DNA from: Nannochloris sp. 'desiccata' | Taxonomy: Eukaryota; Chlorophyta; Trebouxiophyceae; Chlorellales; Chlorellaceae | NCBI GenBank assembly: GCA_019044685.2 | Contig: JAGTXX020000011.1 | Location: 1,178,001 to 1,242,000 of the forward strand | DNA: 64,000 nucleotides | Direction: 5' to 3' | Part shown: positions 42,619 through 53,421 of the stretch, piece by piece | How the letters are laid out: each line of letters opens with the position of its first letter | Numbering within the stretch: position 1 is the first letter of the stretch | Notes under the pieces: model-generated | Told to the model about the DNA's origin: nothing | The model's input: the letters and a program-made list of their open reading frames with translations, nothing else | The model's database searches: none | Program-made: the position numbers and the translations under genes

Positions 42619-43164
42619 TTGCAAAATTTATTTCTAGTGAGGACAGATCTATATTAAAACCCGTCCTATATTATTAGGGTGTGATGTATAATTGACTGTA
42701 GGGACGTTTTAATATGTCCTAATAGCAATCTCGCTTATATAATGCACAGAGAGATTAATATTAGCCAAACGAAGAGGTAGGTGAAAGTTTATAAGATAAC
42801 TTTTATGATTGCAGATAGGTTCTAAGCAGCTACTAAAGAGTTGATAACTCTTTACTATGAAGCTGTAAGTGTAGGCTTTGCTAATTAGTCCGCCTTCTTC
42901 TCGATGCGCGTAGTGCCGAATTGCGCAGCTTCAAAGCAGCTTCAATTCAGTTTTTCAAATGCAGCTGGCCCTGTCTTTACAGCTTCACTCTTTTCTTCCT
43001 GCCTTGCACCCAAACTCGCTTAAGCTACTATATTTACACACAAGAATACTGATAAATAGGAAGAGACGGGGGAAACCACTCTTTCAATAACAGATCAACC
43101 AAATTTTAAGAGGAAAGTAAGAAACCACCAAGGCTACCTCCAGCTTTCTCCCCACACTTGGAAT
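42619..43164. other. intergenic, no gene seen
   Basis: The 546 nt between the amylase start and the UMP synthase stop, both on the minus strand. It holds the amylase promoter and the UMP synthase 3' UTR (a minus-strand TGTAA lies near 43035). Nothing else is recognised. Confidence 0.45.
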
Positions 43165-45685
43165 TTACGCCAAGCTGTCTTCATACGCCCTCCATCCAGC
43201 TTCTCTGTACTCCTTTGCAGCCTTTGCAGGATCTGATGCCTTGTAGACACCCCGTCCAACAATGATTATATCACTTCCCCTCTCACCAATGACAGATGCA
43301 GGAGTGTTATATTGCTGGCCTAAATCATCACCTCCAGCAGATAACTGCACCCCAGGAGTCATATGAATTAATCCAGGGCTACCGGGGCCACATTTCCAAG
43401 AAGAAGGAGAGACTGAGATGAAACCCATTACGAAATCTAAATTAGCCTCGGCTGCGGCAACAACTGCTTCGGTGTAGCCTTCCTTTGCCAGAGTTCCTTT
43501 AGAGGACATTTCTGCCAAAAGTAACAGACCACGACCTTTAGGACCACCCACAGTACGTAATCCGTCAATGATTCCAGGTCCAGGTACCAAGTGAGCATTC
43601 GTAATTTCAGACCAATCGGCAATTTTGTAAATGCCACCGCCGTATTGCATGGCAACTGTGTTGCCGATATCAGCGAACTTACGGTCTTCAAAGATCATGA
43701 AATCTGCACAGAAGAAATAAACGAGAGAAAAGAATAAATATGGAAGGTTGAATTGATTTATAAGTTGGAAAAAGAAGCAAAGAAAGAGAATAAAAAGTTC
43801 AGTGTATTAAATTTTTGAAAGAAAGTTTTGTGGGATTTGATTGTTCAAGGATAATCTGGCAAGAAAGTTCATCTTGCGACTCCCTTCCATGTTGTCTAAC
43901 CCCAGAGTTTAACATACATCTATTAATACCTACGAATAGGTATTAATAGACTTAAATCAAAGAACTGGGTCAGCCAGTCCACCGAACAACCAACATCCTC
44001 TAAATAAAAAATTAATTTCTATTTAGTTGATATGGCAAGGTGTCAAGAGCTCGTCGCAGATAAGTTCTATACAATAGAACTGCGGGAACTGATTATTTCA
44101 ATGCCCCATGGATGGAAAAAATGCACAGTGCAATCTAATCCAGCCTTTCAAAATATTAAGATAGTAGTTTTTTAAGAAGTTAAACGCACCGTGCTTGTCA
44201 GCAAGTTCTCTGAGTTTTGCAGCATGCTCTTCTGTCCAGGTAGAAAACACATCCACGTGGGTCTTGAGTACAGCCACATGAGGACCTACAGCATCAGCCA
44301 AAGCCAGCATAGCATCTGCAGTCTCCACGTCAGCAGCGACAGAAAGATTGGTTTGTTTGCGTGCCATCAACTCAAAAAGCTGGCGTCCAAGAGGGTTTTG
44401 GGAAAGAGGGGCACGCTCTTCATACCTCAACCTATAGAGAAGGATACAAAGATAGAAATGGGTAAAAAGAGGATACAGAAGGGATAAATGAGAGAACAGG
44501 GTTGTAAAGATGTTGATTAGTAAATATAAAACAGAGAAGAGGAGACAGTGCGGTGAAATAAAATAAAATAAAATATTTATTATCGTATTTTAAAATTAAA
44601 AGTGTTTGCATGAAACTTGGAAGAAGGCGGATCAGTGGCAATAAAGCCATCACCACTTCTAAATGTAATACCCAAGTTTCCTTTGCAACATCAAAGATTG
44701 AATGGCATTCTAGCAGGATTCTCTTCGGCAGAAGGCCATAGCAAAACTCGAAAGCTCCGCCGCTCCCCACCGCTTTTGTCATGCCATATAAAATAAAGAG
44801 AACGATTTCTTCGATTTGCTTACCTCTTAGGCTTGGGTGCAGCAGCAGGCTCAGCGGCAGGTTTATCTGTCTGATTCTCAGAAATAAATTGTCTCACTTT
44901 TCCAGCCGTTTCTTCACTGACATGGCCATGCCTTACCAACACATCAAGAATATATGATAATGTGAATGCAGAGTGAAGTTTCAAATTTTTAGCAGCTAAA
45001 CGAGCTGCACCACCTTGTTCTCTGTCAATAAGTACTACGACGTCACTGACAACGAGGCCTACCTCTTCCAAAGGGTCAACCGTTTCCATTACAGACATTC
45101 CTGAAGTGACGAGATCCTCGATGATCATACATCTCTGACCTTTCTCAAAGGCACCTTCAATAGCCTTCTTAGTACCGTAATCTTTGACTTCTTTACGGCG
45201 CATGAGCATGGGCGTGCCATGGACGAGAGACATGCAGGTAGCTATGGGAAGGGCGGTGTAAGGGACACCACAAATGACATCAAACTGGGTGTCGGCTAGA
45301 CGGCCCCACATGGCTTCGGAGACGCGATGTAATATGTCGGGGTAGGAAACGATAACACGGAGATCAATGTAGACTGGAGAGATGAGGCCACTCTTCAGTT
45401 TGAACTCTCCAAATTTGACGGCCTGTGTGCAGAAGAAGATGAGCAAAGAGAAGAGAAGGGTGAGAAGGAGAGACCAACACCGACGACAACGACAACGACA
45501 ATGGCGGGCAACGAACAATAGCTGTAAAAATGGAGTTTGAGAGCTTTGGTAGAGAAATTTACCTGAATTTCATGGAGTTTGAGAACTAATGTCTCATAGT
45601 CCTTCTCAGTAACGGGCCCCGACTGCATAGAATGGAAGTTAAGATGATCAGCTGCCAGTGAGAATTTGAATTTTTCGGCATTCAT
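43165..45685 (-). CDS. UMPS: UMP synthase: fused orotate phosphoribosyltransferase and OMP decarboxylase
   Basis: The last two steps of pyrimidine synthesis in one chain. Four exons, 45685-45563, 45422-44824, 44431-44190 and 43703-43165, have matching phases (0, 2, 1) and give 500 residues. The N-terminal OPRT part has [12 protein letters not shown] and the PRPP loop [17 protein letters not shown] Lys/Pro/Ala linker leads to OMPDC, with [18 protein letters not shown], the catalytic [12 protein letters not shown] and the late [10 protein letters not shown]. The order OPRT-OMPDC is that of plants, green algae and animals, whereas diatoms and relatives have it reversed. The start ATG is preceded by an in-frame stop. 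Intron 3 (486 nt) is unusually long and contains inverted repeats. Confidence 0.94.
43919..43950. repeat. perfect inverted repeat inside UMP synthase intron 3
   Basis: Arms of 13 nt (TCTATTAATACCT and its complement) enclose the loop ACGAAT. A second stem, GTTCTAT-ACA-ATAGAAC, is at 44064-44080. Both are exact. They may come from a small mobile element inserted in the intron, or may fold the pre-mRNA. Confidence 0.7.
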
Positions 45686-46048
45686 ATCGACTTACAGAGG
45701 GAGCAACGGCGGCCATGGCTGCAACTTTCAGATTCTGACGTGATCCACTTGGGCGTCCGGTGAGCGCGTGGAGCGGGTTTTGGCTGCGAGGCAAGCAAGT
45801 CAGGCGAAAAGTGCAAGGGCGAGTGATGATGAGCTGAGGTCTGGTTTGGACTCTGCTTCGCATCAACTTCATAGGTATCACTGATTATATTTGAGCCCAT
45901 CAGCGCTATCGCGGCCATTAAGCACCCAAAAACCTGAGGAACTTCAAGGTGGAAAGCGGCAAAGTTCCGTTGAGCTGTTTTTGCCAAGTTTTAATGCGGA
46001 AAATGCAGAATGAAGCCTGAATTTAACATAGCAAGTTGAGTAGATATC
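45686..46048. promoter_or_regulatory. shared divergent promoter of UMP synthase and DPH6
   Basis: The 363 nt between divergent start codons. A GTAAGT just upstream of the UMP synthase ATG could mean a 5'-UTR intron or an alternative first exon, since MAAVAPS is open before it. No named element is recognised. Confidence 0.4.
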
Positions 46049-48650
46049 ATGAAGGTCGTAGCGCTCGTGAGGTAAGAATCATGTAACCTTTTAGATAAAT
46101 ATTGATCGAGTTTAAATTACCGTCACCTGCCATTCAAAATTCATGTTGCATGCGTTACCAATAAATGGTTCCTCCTCAAACGACAATCACATAACCTAAC
46201 TCTTTCCATCACATGAACCTCAACTTACAATTTGCAGCGGCGGCAAAGACTCATGTTTCAACATGGTCCTGTGCCAACGCTATGGCCATGAGGTCGTCGC
46301 CCTCGCGAACCTACTCCCAACTCAAGCAGAGGTAGACGAACTCGATAGCTATATGTATCAAACAGTAGGACATCAAATTGTAGCAGCATACGCCAGCTGC
46401 ATGGGATTGCCTTTATACCGCCGCAAGATCCTCGGCACCAGTAAAGATCAAAGACTTGTCTACGAAGACACTGCTGGCGATGAAGTAGAAGATTTAGCAG
46501 CACTAATATCATATATAAAAACCGAAATACCAGATATAGGTGCAGTTTCTTCTGGGGCTATCGCTTCTGATTATCAAAGAACAAGGGTTGAGCGGGTATG
46601 TTCCCGCTTAGGATTAGTCTCATTGGCCTACTTGTGGCACCAACCCCAAGACCCATTACTCCAAAGAATGATCGATACAGAGATAGAAGCTATTCTAGTC
46701 AAAATCGCCGCTGCAGGATTAAATCCTAGAGCTCATTTAGGTGCTTCTTTAGCTCAAGTGCAACCTCATTTACGTCGTATACATCACGCATATGGCTGTA
46801 ATATATGTGGCGAAGGCGGTGAGTACGAGACAATGACGTTGGATTGTCCAATATTTACCCACGGTCGAATAATTCTGGACGCTTGGGATACCGTGCATGT
46901 GTCAAAAGACAGTATGGCACCTGTTGCGTTACTTCACCCAACAGAATTTCATGTAGAAGCTAAAACACTCGAGACATCTACTCATCATAGTAGTGGAGGG
47001 GGTGGTATTAGTAGTACACATGAAGCCTTGGTAATTGAAGTGCCGGATGATTATATTGCTGCACCCACTATTGAAATAGACGATCCAAATGCTGGTTCTG
47101 TTGTTCAGAAACCCACCAGCACAAGCATTACGAGTAATATTAAACTTTGCCACTCGGTCAATGGCAGTGCCTGTCATTCCATCGCTGCTGAGATTCTCGA
47201 GCCACCATCTTCCGCTATTCCCATCACAACCACACTCCAAAATGCCCTTCAAGCTATTTCTAATGCACTTTGTACTCAAAATTTAACTTGGCACGATGCT
47301 TTATTTATTCATCTCTACGTCCCAGACATGTCTCAATTTGGAGCGGCAAATGCAGTGTATTCAACCTTTTTACCTGCAATAAATCCACCTGCACGTGCGT
47401 GTGTACAACTCGCTGGTGGTGGTGGTAATAAGGAAGCAATAATGCCTGGAGGTGGAGAGATTCCATCGCTCGTTGTAGAGGTGCTCTTACGCAGCAATAA
47501 CAAAATTTTAAGCGGCGTGGGCAGGGGCCGTGTGTCTGAAGAAAGGATAGAAAAGAAAGTGTTGCACGTGCAGAGTATATCTGAGTGGGCTCCGTCGTGT
47601 ATAGGACCGTATAGTCAAGCTGTAGCTCATAACGGGCTTGTCTACTTTGCTGGACAGATCCCATTGAACCCTCCAACAATGGAAGTAGCCACCAAAGACC
47701 CGGCAGCAGCCACAGAACGTAGTTTAATTAGTTGCCAAGCAGTAGCTATAGCAATGAAGACGGATTTACGGCAGGGGTCGCTCTGGTGGACTATATATAC
47801 ATCTTCAAAGGCAGGTAATATAGGGAGAGAGGCTGTTGAAGGTAGATTCAATGCATTTTTAGCTGGAGCGGAGTTTTTGACGGGAAATGTCGATTCGGAG
47901 AAAGATAAGAAAAAAGACACAGAGGATGAAAATGAGGGTGATGGTCAAGAGAGTGATGATGATGGATTGTTTATAGATGAGTATTTACTTGCTCCCTCTA
48001 TGCCTCCTCGTCATTGGACACCTCTTACTACTTTTATTGAAATGCCTGAGTTGCCGAGAAATGTGGTGGTCGAGGTACAGCCAGTTGCATGGAGTAGCTA
48101 TGGCAATCCAGTAGAAGACAGTAGTAGCTGTAGTAGTGATAGTGATGATGCCCATTGTATTGATAAAGTAAAAAGAAAGAAAAATGTGTTCAATGGTGGG
48201 CCTCACTGGGTGAATCAATTAGAGTCAATGCAAAAAACAGTCAACGCTCTTTCTGGGCACGTTGAGCTCCACATTCTAAGATCTATCGGTGCTTTGTTCA
48301 AAGGAAGCGCGTTTATAATGGACATTTCTGCGGGAAAGAGTTTGGAAGAGGCAGCAGGGCAGGCGGCAGAGGAGCTGGTGAAGGGCATGGTTGGTGAGGC
48401 TGGTGGCTTAGATTTAGAGAATATCGTTACTGCAAAAATATATCTGCCTGTGAATTGCAAATATGGTGCTACATGGGGAGCTGTAGATGCAATCAGACAT
48501 GCTGTTAATGCGGAATTCATAAGCAGCAGCTCCGATGGCTCTCCTCCTCTTGGCACTGACGGTGTCGCTGTCGTGGTCCCTGTGCTGCGAGTTGGGTCGA
48601 ATGCAGAGTCAAATGCAAGGCTGTGCATTGAACTTTTTGCCCAAAAATAA
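46049..48650 (+). CDS. DPH6: diphthine-ammonia ligase with two RidA-like domains
   Basis: The enzyme for the last step of diphthamide formation on elongation factor 2, amidating diphthine with ATP and ammonia. A tiny first exon (46049-46071, MKVVALVS) joins 46238-48650 in phase 2, rebuilding the PP-loop SGGKDS; total 811 residues. The ATP-binding domain covers about residues 1-235, with EYETMTLDCPIF in its C-terminal part. Two YjgF/RidA-like domains follow, the second starting near SIGPYSQAV-type sequence (APSCIGPYSQAVAHNGLVYFAGQIPL). An acidic Ser/Asp/Glu-rich insert lies in the second half. The order is that of yeast and plant Dph6. Without the short first exon the catalytic loop would be lost, so the start is firm. 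Confidence 0.92.
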
Positions 48651-48831
48651 TTGATAACCATCCTAGCTTTGTAAAATCAAAATGCGCTTTACAATGAATC
48701 AAATTTTGTTCTACCAGTAAAAAAGGGCGGTACCTGAAAACCAAATCCAATTATTGCCAGTACTGGGTTTTCTATTTAAAGAGATAATGGCGATTTGTTT
48801 TAGGGTCACAATAACACAGAAACTAAATTAC

Positions 48832-49257
48832 TCACTTATGTGCAACTAAACCAGCGAGCTCTGCTGCTGTTAGCACTGTTTTTTTATCTATTAATTTACC
48901 CTCAGCGGTAAAATGCACTCCCTCTTTTTCCAACATGGCCTTTTTCTTCTGCACTGAGACACAACCAATGCCCCAGCTCCCAGTAAACCCACCTAATTCT
49001 AAAGTTGAAGCTATGACGCGGTGACAGGGAACCTCAGGGGCGTAGGGATTGCAGCGAAGGGCTTGGCCGACTGCTCGCGGTGAGCTATTAAGGATGTTTG
49101 AGATGGCGCCATAAGTAGTTGCTTTGCCGGCAGGGATTTGTCTACAGGCATCATAGACACGGTTTTGAAATGGTGTCGGAGATTTTTTAGCTGGCTTGGT
49201 TTTGGTTTTGACTGTGCTTATGCTCTTCTTCGTTTTAGAGGTGGTGCCGTCAGTCAT
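48832..49257 (-). CDS. O6-alkylguanine-DNA alkyltransferase-like protein with active-site PCHRV
   Basis: A single-exon gene of 141 residues containing the DNA-binding/transfer domain of MGMT. The acceptor motif PCHRV (Cys78), preceded by the helix-turn-helix GKATTYGAISNIL and the arginine-finger-like SPRAVGQALRCNP, is intact. Alkyltransferase-like proteins have Trp in place of this Cys, so this is likely a genuine suicide alkyltransferase. It lacks the N-terminal domain of human or bacterial Ada-C/MGMT. A Lys/Thr/Ser-rich N-terminal tail of about 28 residues could be a nuclear signal. It repairs O6-methylguanine by inference from the family. Confidence 0.88.
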   Translation of the reverse strand: MTDGTTSKTKKSISTVKTKTKPAKKSPTPFQNRVYDACRQIPAGKATTYGAISNILNSSPRAVGQALRCNPYAPEVPCHRVIASTLELGGFTGSWGIGCVSVQKKKAMLEKEGVHFTAEGKLIDKKTVLTAAELAGLVAHK

Positions 49258-49297
49258 CTCAGTGATCAGTTAATTAAGTGATCAAGATGTTTTAAAT

Positions 49298-49492
49298 CTA
49301 GCTCTGCGTTGCCGCTTCTTTCGCTTGCTTACGAGCTTCAGCTTCAAGCTCTCTATGTAATTCTTCTTCTAAATCGTTGTGGCTCACACGGCTAATGATA
49401 TTATAGTAAGTGCCTCCAACAAAGACGGCAAGGAGGCCAGCAATTGCAAAGTTAGCCTTGCGGCTTACCTGTCTCCCTGTCCCAGCGTTCAT
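49298..49492 (-). CDS. COA3: COA3-like cytochrome c oxidase assembly factor
   Basis: A 64-residue protein with one transmembrane helix (FAIAGLLAVFVGGTYYNII), followed by an acidic, charged C-terminal helix (NDLEEELHRELEAEARKQAKEAA). The short basic N terminus, single TM and charged tail match COA3/CCDC56 of the mitochondrial inner membrane, which helps COX1 translation and assembly. The family is poorly conserved and short, so the call rests on pattern. It is next to the MGMT-type gene on the same strand, only 40 nt from its start codon, and divergent from the reductase gene on the other side. Confidence 0.7.
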   Translation of the reverse strand: MNAGTGRQVSRKANFAIAGLLAVFVGGTYYNIISRVSHNDLEEELHRELEAEARKQAKEAATQS

Positions 49493-49714
49493 ACGGAGAA
49501 TGATAATAATTAATCTAAGGATGCTAAGTTTGGGTTAGATTAGAAAATGAGCATTTTTCTACATGCGAGGCGTGTCGTGCACAGCGACTTAAAATCGGCG
49601 AAGTGGTTAAGGGCACCGGGTTCTCGCTTTAAATAGTGCATTTGACCCAAAAGTTTAACCATCGTGCTCATTAATTTTCGGACAGAACCCATTTTACACT
49701 TAGATCAGGTCTTG

Positions 49715-50719
49715 ATGGCCTCCTCCTTTGCTACTTCCAGTGTGATCAGCACATTGCCAGTGAGATTAGCTGCTAATCTGAGCACTAAAGTCACTAATAT
49801 CTCCCCCTCTGCATCATTCAGAGCTTTAAACTCTCCATTAAAGCCCCAATCAGTCCGCATTTTCTTTAAAATGAATCACATTGCCTCCAACTCTACTACC
49901 ACCGCCACCCCTGCTTTTGTTAACGCTCAGGCAGCTACTGAGCAGCAAGCCTTCACAATTATTGGTGGAGGCCGCGTTGGCCAAGCTATCAGTGAAATGG
50001 GCCAAAACGACGTGGTTTTAGGCCGCGGACAGCCTATTGAAGGCCCTGCTGGTCCTATCATCGTTTGCACTCGCAACGATGATCTTGCCGCCATTGTGGA
50101 AGCCACCCCTCCCTCTCGCCGTAAAGACCTTGTCTTCATCCAAAACGGTATGCTTCAACCATGGCTCGACGCTCGCGGGCTTGGTGATAACACCCAGGTC
50201 CTTGTCTATTTCGCTGTCGCTAAAAAGGGAGATGCTCCAACTGACGGGAAGACTGATGTTAATCCCGAAGGCCTTACTGCTGCATATGGACCGCATGCAG
50301 AAGCATTTGCTGCTCGGCTACATGCTGCAGGACTCAGTTGTAAAGTACTGGACCGTACTGCCTTCCAAAAATCAATGCTTGAGAAGCTGATTTGGATTTG
50401 TGCTTTTATGTTGGTGGGTGCTAAAAATGGCGGGTGCTTGGTTGGAGAAGTGGAAGCAAATCACCGTGCTGAAGTGGAGAAATTAATTGGAGAGCTTGCA
50501 AACGCTGGATCTGCTGCTTTGGGTGTGAGTTTGGATGCTGGTGTTGAAGAGAGGCTTTGTGCCTATGCTCGCTCTGTTGCTCATTTCCCTACGGCAGTTA
50601 AAGAATTTGATTGGAGAAATGGGTGGTTCTATGGGCTCAGTAAAAGTGCAATAGATGCAGGAAAGGACGATCCGTGCCCTACGCATACTGTCTGGCTTAA
50701 AGAGGTTGGAACTATCTAA
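49715..50719 (+). CDS. ketopantoate-reductase-like oxidoreductase (6PGDH-like fold)
   Basis: A single exon; the first ATG (49715) gives 334 residues. The N-terminal 75 residues are Ser/Thr/Ala-rich and nearly free of acid, suggesting plastid or mitochondrial targeting. The Rossmann start FTIIGGGRVGQAI carries the Gly motif. Further on, VFIQNGMLQPWL and FQKSMLEKLIWICAFMLVGA resemble the NG and K-W helices of PanE/ApbA-type reductases. The last block, with VAHFPTAVKEFDWRNGWFY, is less familiar. Related uncharacterised proteins occur in algae and plants. Whether it reduces ketopantoate is not proven; the fold call is reasonable and the substrate open. Confidence 0.72.
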   Translation: MASSFATSSVISTLPVRLAANLSTKVTNISPSASFRALNSPLKPQSVRIFFKMNHIASNSTTTATPAFVNAQAATEQQAFTIIGGGRVGQAISEMGQNDVVLGRGQPIEGPAGPIIVCTRNDDLAAIVEATPPSRRKDLVFIQNGMLQPWLDARGLGDNTQVLVYFAVAKKGDAPTDGKTDVNPEGLTAAYGPHAEAFAARLHAAGLSCKVLDRTAFQKSMLEKLIWICAFMLVGAKNGGCLVGEVEANHRAEVEKLIGELANAGSAALGVSLDAGVEERLCAYARSVAHFPTAVKEFDWRNGWFYGLSKSAIDAGKDDPCPTHTVWLKEVGTI

Positions 50720-50932
50720 GAATAAGTAGTCATGGAGGGGATTTGTGTTTTTAGAATTTGTTTTTAAACTACAGATTTGATTGATTTATGGAGTACATTT
50801 TGATTTTGTTAAACAAAGAAAATAGTTACATTGCGAAGGCGGCACACCATAGCTTGTCAAATGGAAAAGGGAGGAGTGTTAGAGCAAAGCATACAGAAAA
50901 AACACTTTTGAAAGTTTGCCGCTGTTGAACTT

Positions 50933-51338
50933 TTATTGATTCACTGCAATATAAGGGGAAGGAATGGGCATGAAAATAAGCTTGAAGAAGAATTTGAAAA
51001 CCCCTTAAAAGAAGCATTAACGGGCTTACCTTTCTCCAGGGTGCTGGGATTGTGAGCCACTGCATTGAATCGCCAAAGAAGAAGAAAAAAATGGGTCGGT
51101 CAGACAAGGCGATCACTTGTTGTACTAATCAAGCACAGCAACATGCAAAAAAAAACGTACCCTCTTTTCCATCTTTCTCGGTATCAAATATCACCTTGGG
51201 TGGGTGAGCAGTTTCTTCTTTGGTCATCGCAATACTCTTGACCACCCCTTTACGCTCTCCGCCGCGAAATTGGGTTCTGACTGTATCCCCAACCTTGATC
51301 CCCTTCTGCTCCAAAGCTTTAAACTCCTTGCCGGACAT
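50933..51338 (-). CDS. small DUF2945-like (Tudor-like, hypervirulence-associated family) protein
   Basis: Three short exons, 51338-51161, 51059-51030 and 50943-50933, splice to 72 residues. The core IKVGDTVRTQFRGGERKGVV, then PPKVIFDTEKDGKEVAHNPS with a TLEKV end, matches the small one-domain family called DUF2945 or hypervirulence-associated Tudor. Known members are short proteins of bacteria, fungi and algae. Exon 2 alone supplies the conserved AHNPSTLEK. The last exon adds only a few residues and is the least certain. Function in algae is unknown; the name reflects fungal work and implies nothing here. Confidence 0.78.
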
Positions 51339-51872
51339 CGTGTCTTGGAAAGATGAAGGTTTTCTCCTGGCTGAAAAATGCCTAAAATATCTTGCACTGG
51401 GTGGTCGGCAGTTGGGGTTGCCAAAGACGGTTTCAAGTGAAACTGGTAGCTATATTAGCTTAGGTGTAGGCTTGGAAGGGGTGTCAGGGAAATTTGCGCT
51501 TGAAATAAGGCGTCACAGGGTTCACGGAAGGATAAAATTTGGATCCAAGGCCTTCCGAGAGGGTCCTCAGCTGGAAGGAACGAGTTGAGAAGCTTGAAAT
51601 CAGGATGGTTTGAGATTAAGAAAGATGAGGTGGACAAGGACATAGACAGGGCCCCTAGATTTCGCCTTTTACAGCAAAGATAAACCATTTAAAAGGTACT
51701 GCCACATGCACATGCTTGTTTATAATCTGATTACAGTATGAGAAGTGGCACATTCGCCTGATCTCTAAAAATATTTGGGCATTACAATTTTTAATTTTTA
51801 ATTGTTTCTCGGTAATTTGCCTCAGAATCCTTTCTACCCGAATATTAAAGTGTGTTTATACAAGGAAGCAGC
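51339..51872. promoter_or_regulatory. divergent promoter region, no gene seen
   Basis: The 534 nt between the Tudor-like gene and the DUF819 gene, transcribed apart. Several ORFs in it lack homology. No named element is recognised. Confidence 0.4.
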
Positions 51873-53237
51873 ATGCGTTCTGCAATTTGTCAACCGGGGC
51901 GTCTTGCAGTATCCTCAACACCCACCAGATCAGTTTCTTTCCGCTCCGCCTCTTGGCAGCAAGTCCCACTGCAGCACACATACATTCACCAACAACGTTC
52001 TCGCTGTCGTGGTTCTAAACCTATTATCGCATCAGCTGCAACCGCGGTAACAGCAGCAACAACAACCCTCCTCGGCGGTAGTCCTTTTGGCATCTGGGCC
52101 GCTTTGGCATGTGCTGGTGCTGCGGGCCTTCAATTAGAACGCACAAAATGGGGTAAGGAAATGAGCGGAGCTCTCCTCTCCACTCTTATAGGCTTAGCTC
52201 TTTCTAATCTAGGGGTTATACCTAGTGAAGCATCTCATGTGTATGGTGTAGTGAACGCCTACCTTCTCCCTCTGGCAGTACCTCTCCTTTTATTCGCAGC
52301 AGACTTACGACGAGTCATTGGAGATACTGGCCGCCTTCTAACGGCCTTTATCGGCGGCGCAGCAGCTACCGTTATTGGTTCTTTTGCTGCATTTTCTCTT
52401 ATGCCTCTTCAAGTTTTGGGCGCCGACGGGTGGAAAGTCGCTGGAGCGTTAACTGCTCGACACATCGGAGGGTCGGTAAATTACGTAGCTGTTTCTGAAG
52501 TGTTGAATTTATCTCCAGGGCCACGAATGGCGGGATTAGCTGCAGATGATGTTATCGTTTCCATTTACTTTATTATTTTATATGCTTTGGCGCGGAGGAC
52601 GCAGCCTGATGCTGCTGCCGCTAATAAGGCTACTTCTACGTTAGTACCTAGTCCCAGTTCTCAAGACGTATCGCAAGAAAATGAGGATAGACGTACAGTA
52701 ACTGTTGTTAATGGAGCCACCTCCATTGCTGTCAGCGCCTGCATTTGTGCCCTAGGAACTCATATTGCTGGTTCAATAGGCTATCGCGGTGGCTCTGTCA
52801 CTGTTATTACAGCCATAACTGTCGCGTTAGCTACTATAGCGCCGAAAGTTGTCGCTCCGTTAACTGCTTCCGGGGAAGGTCTTGCTGCTATTCTCATGCA
52901 GCTCTTTTTCGCCAGCGTCGGCGCAAGCGGGAATATAGGAGAAGTACTCAGAACTGCGCCGACTTTATTCGCTTGGTCTGCAGTGGCTATTTCTGTACAT
53001 GTGGCACTTGTATTACTATGGGAACGTGTCTTTAAATTCACTAGAAAAGAAACATGCTTAGCTTCAAATGCTAATATAGGGGGCCCGACAACTGCGGCAG
53101 GAATGGCAGCAGCTAAAGGTTGGAGGTCGAGTATGGTGCCAGCGTTGTTGATTGGGATATTTGGGTATGCTACAGCGACGTTTATTGGAGTAGGAGCTGC
53201 TCAAATATTTAGAAAAATGCAATTGATGGCGATTTGA
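51873..53237 (+). CDS. DUF819 plastid membrane transporter-like protein
   Basis: A single exon of 454 residues from the first ATG (51873). A 50-residue Ser/Gln/Arg-rich leader is a plausible plastid transit peptide. About ten hydrophobic helices follow, with DUF819 signatures: WGKEMSGALLSTLIGLALSNLG, LLLFAADLRRVIGDTGRLL, ALTARHIGGSVNYVAVSEVL, and the late NANIGGPTTAAGMAAAKGW. Plants have chloroplast-envelope members. The symmetrical GGSVNY and GGPTTA turns resemble the discontinuous helices of Na+-coupled transporters, so a transporter is plausible, but no substrate is established to my knowledge. A hydrophilic loop near residues 245-280 separates the halves. Confidence 0.87.
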   Translation: MRSAICQPGRLAVSSTPTRSVSFRSASWQQVPLQHTYIHQQRSRCRGSKPIIASAATAVTAATTTLLGGSPFGIWAALACAGAAGLQLERTKWGKEMSGALLSTLIGLALSNLGVIPSEASHVYGVVNAYLLPLAVPLLLFAADLRRVIGDTGRLLTAFIGGAAATVIGSFAAFSLMPLQVLGADGWKVAGALTARHIGGSVNYVAVSEVLNLSPGPRMAGLAADDVIVSIYFIILYALARRTQPDAAAANKATSTLVPSPSSQDVSQENEDRRTVTVVNGATSIAVSACICALGTHIAGSIGYRGGSVTVITAITVALATIAPKVVAPLTASGEGLAAILMQLFFASVGASGNIGEVLRTAPTLFAWSAVAISVHVALVLLWERVFKFTRKETCLASNANIGGPTTAAGMAAAKGWRSSMVPALLIGIFGYATATFIGVGAAQIFRKMQLMAI

Positions 53238-53421
53238 TTTGTGTATGCTATAAATATTCTCTTAAAGATTGATTGGTAGAAAGAATTGTCTGTAGTCACA
53301 TCAAAATTGCACATTGGCTATGCGCAATGAAATAAATCACACGTACTAAACGTAATAAAGGTGCTAAATGCAAAAGTTCTAAGTAACTATATAGCTACTG
53401 CTGAGTTTCCAGGTGTTCCAC

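Noticed and set aside
49590..49635. A-box-like tRNA sequence (GGCGAAGTGGTTAAGG followed by CACCGGGTTCTCGC)
   Set aside because: It resembles the 5' half of a Leu/Ser tRNA, but there is no B box with GGTTCGA, no closing acceptor stem and no clover-leaf within 90 nt. At most a relic or chance match.
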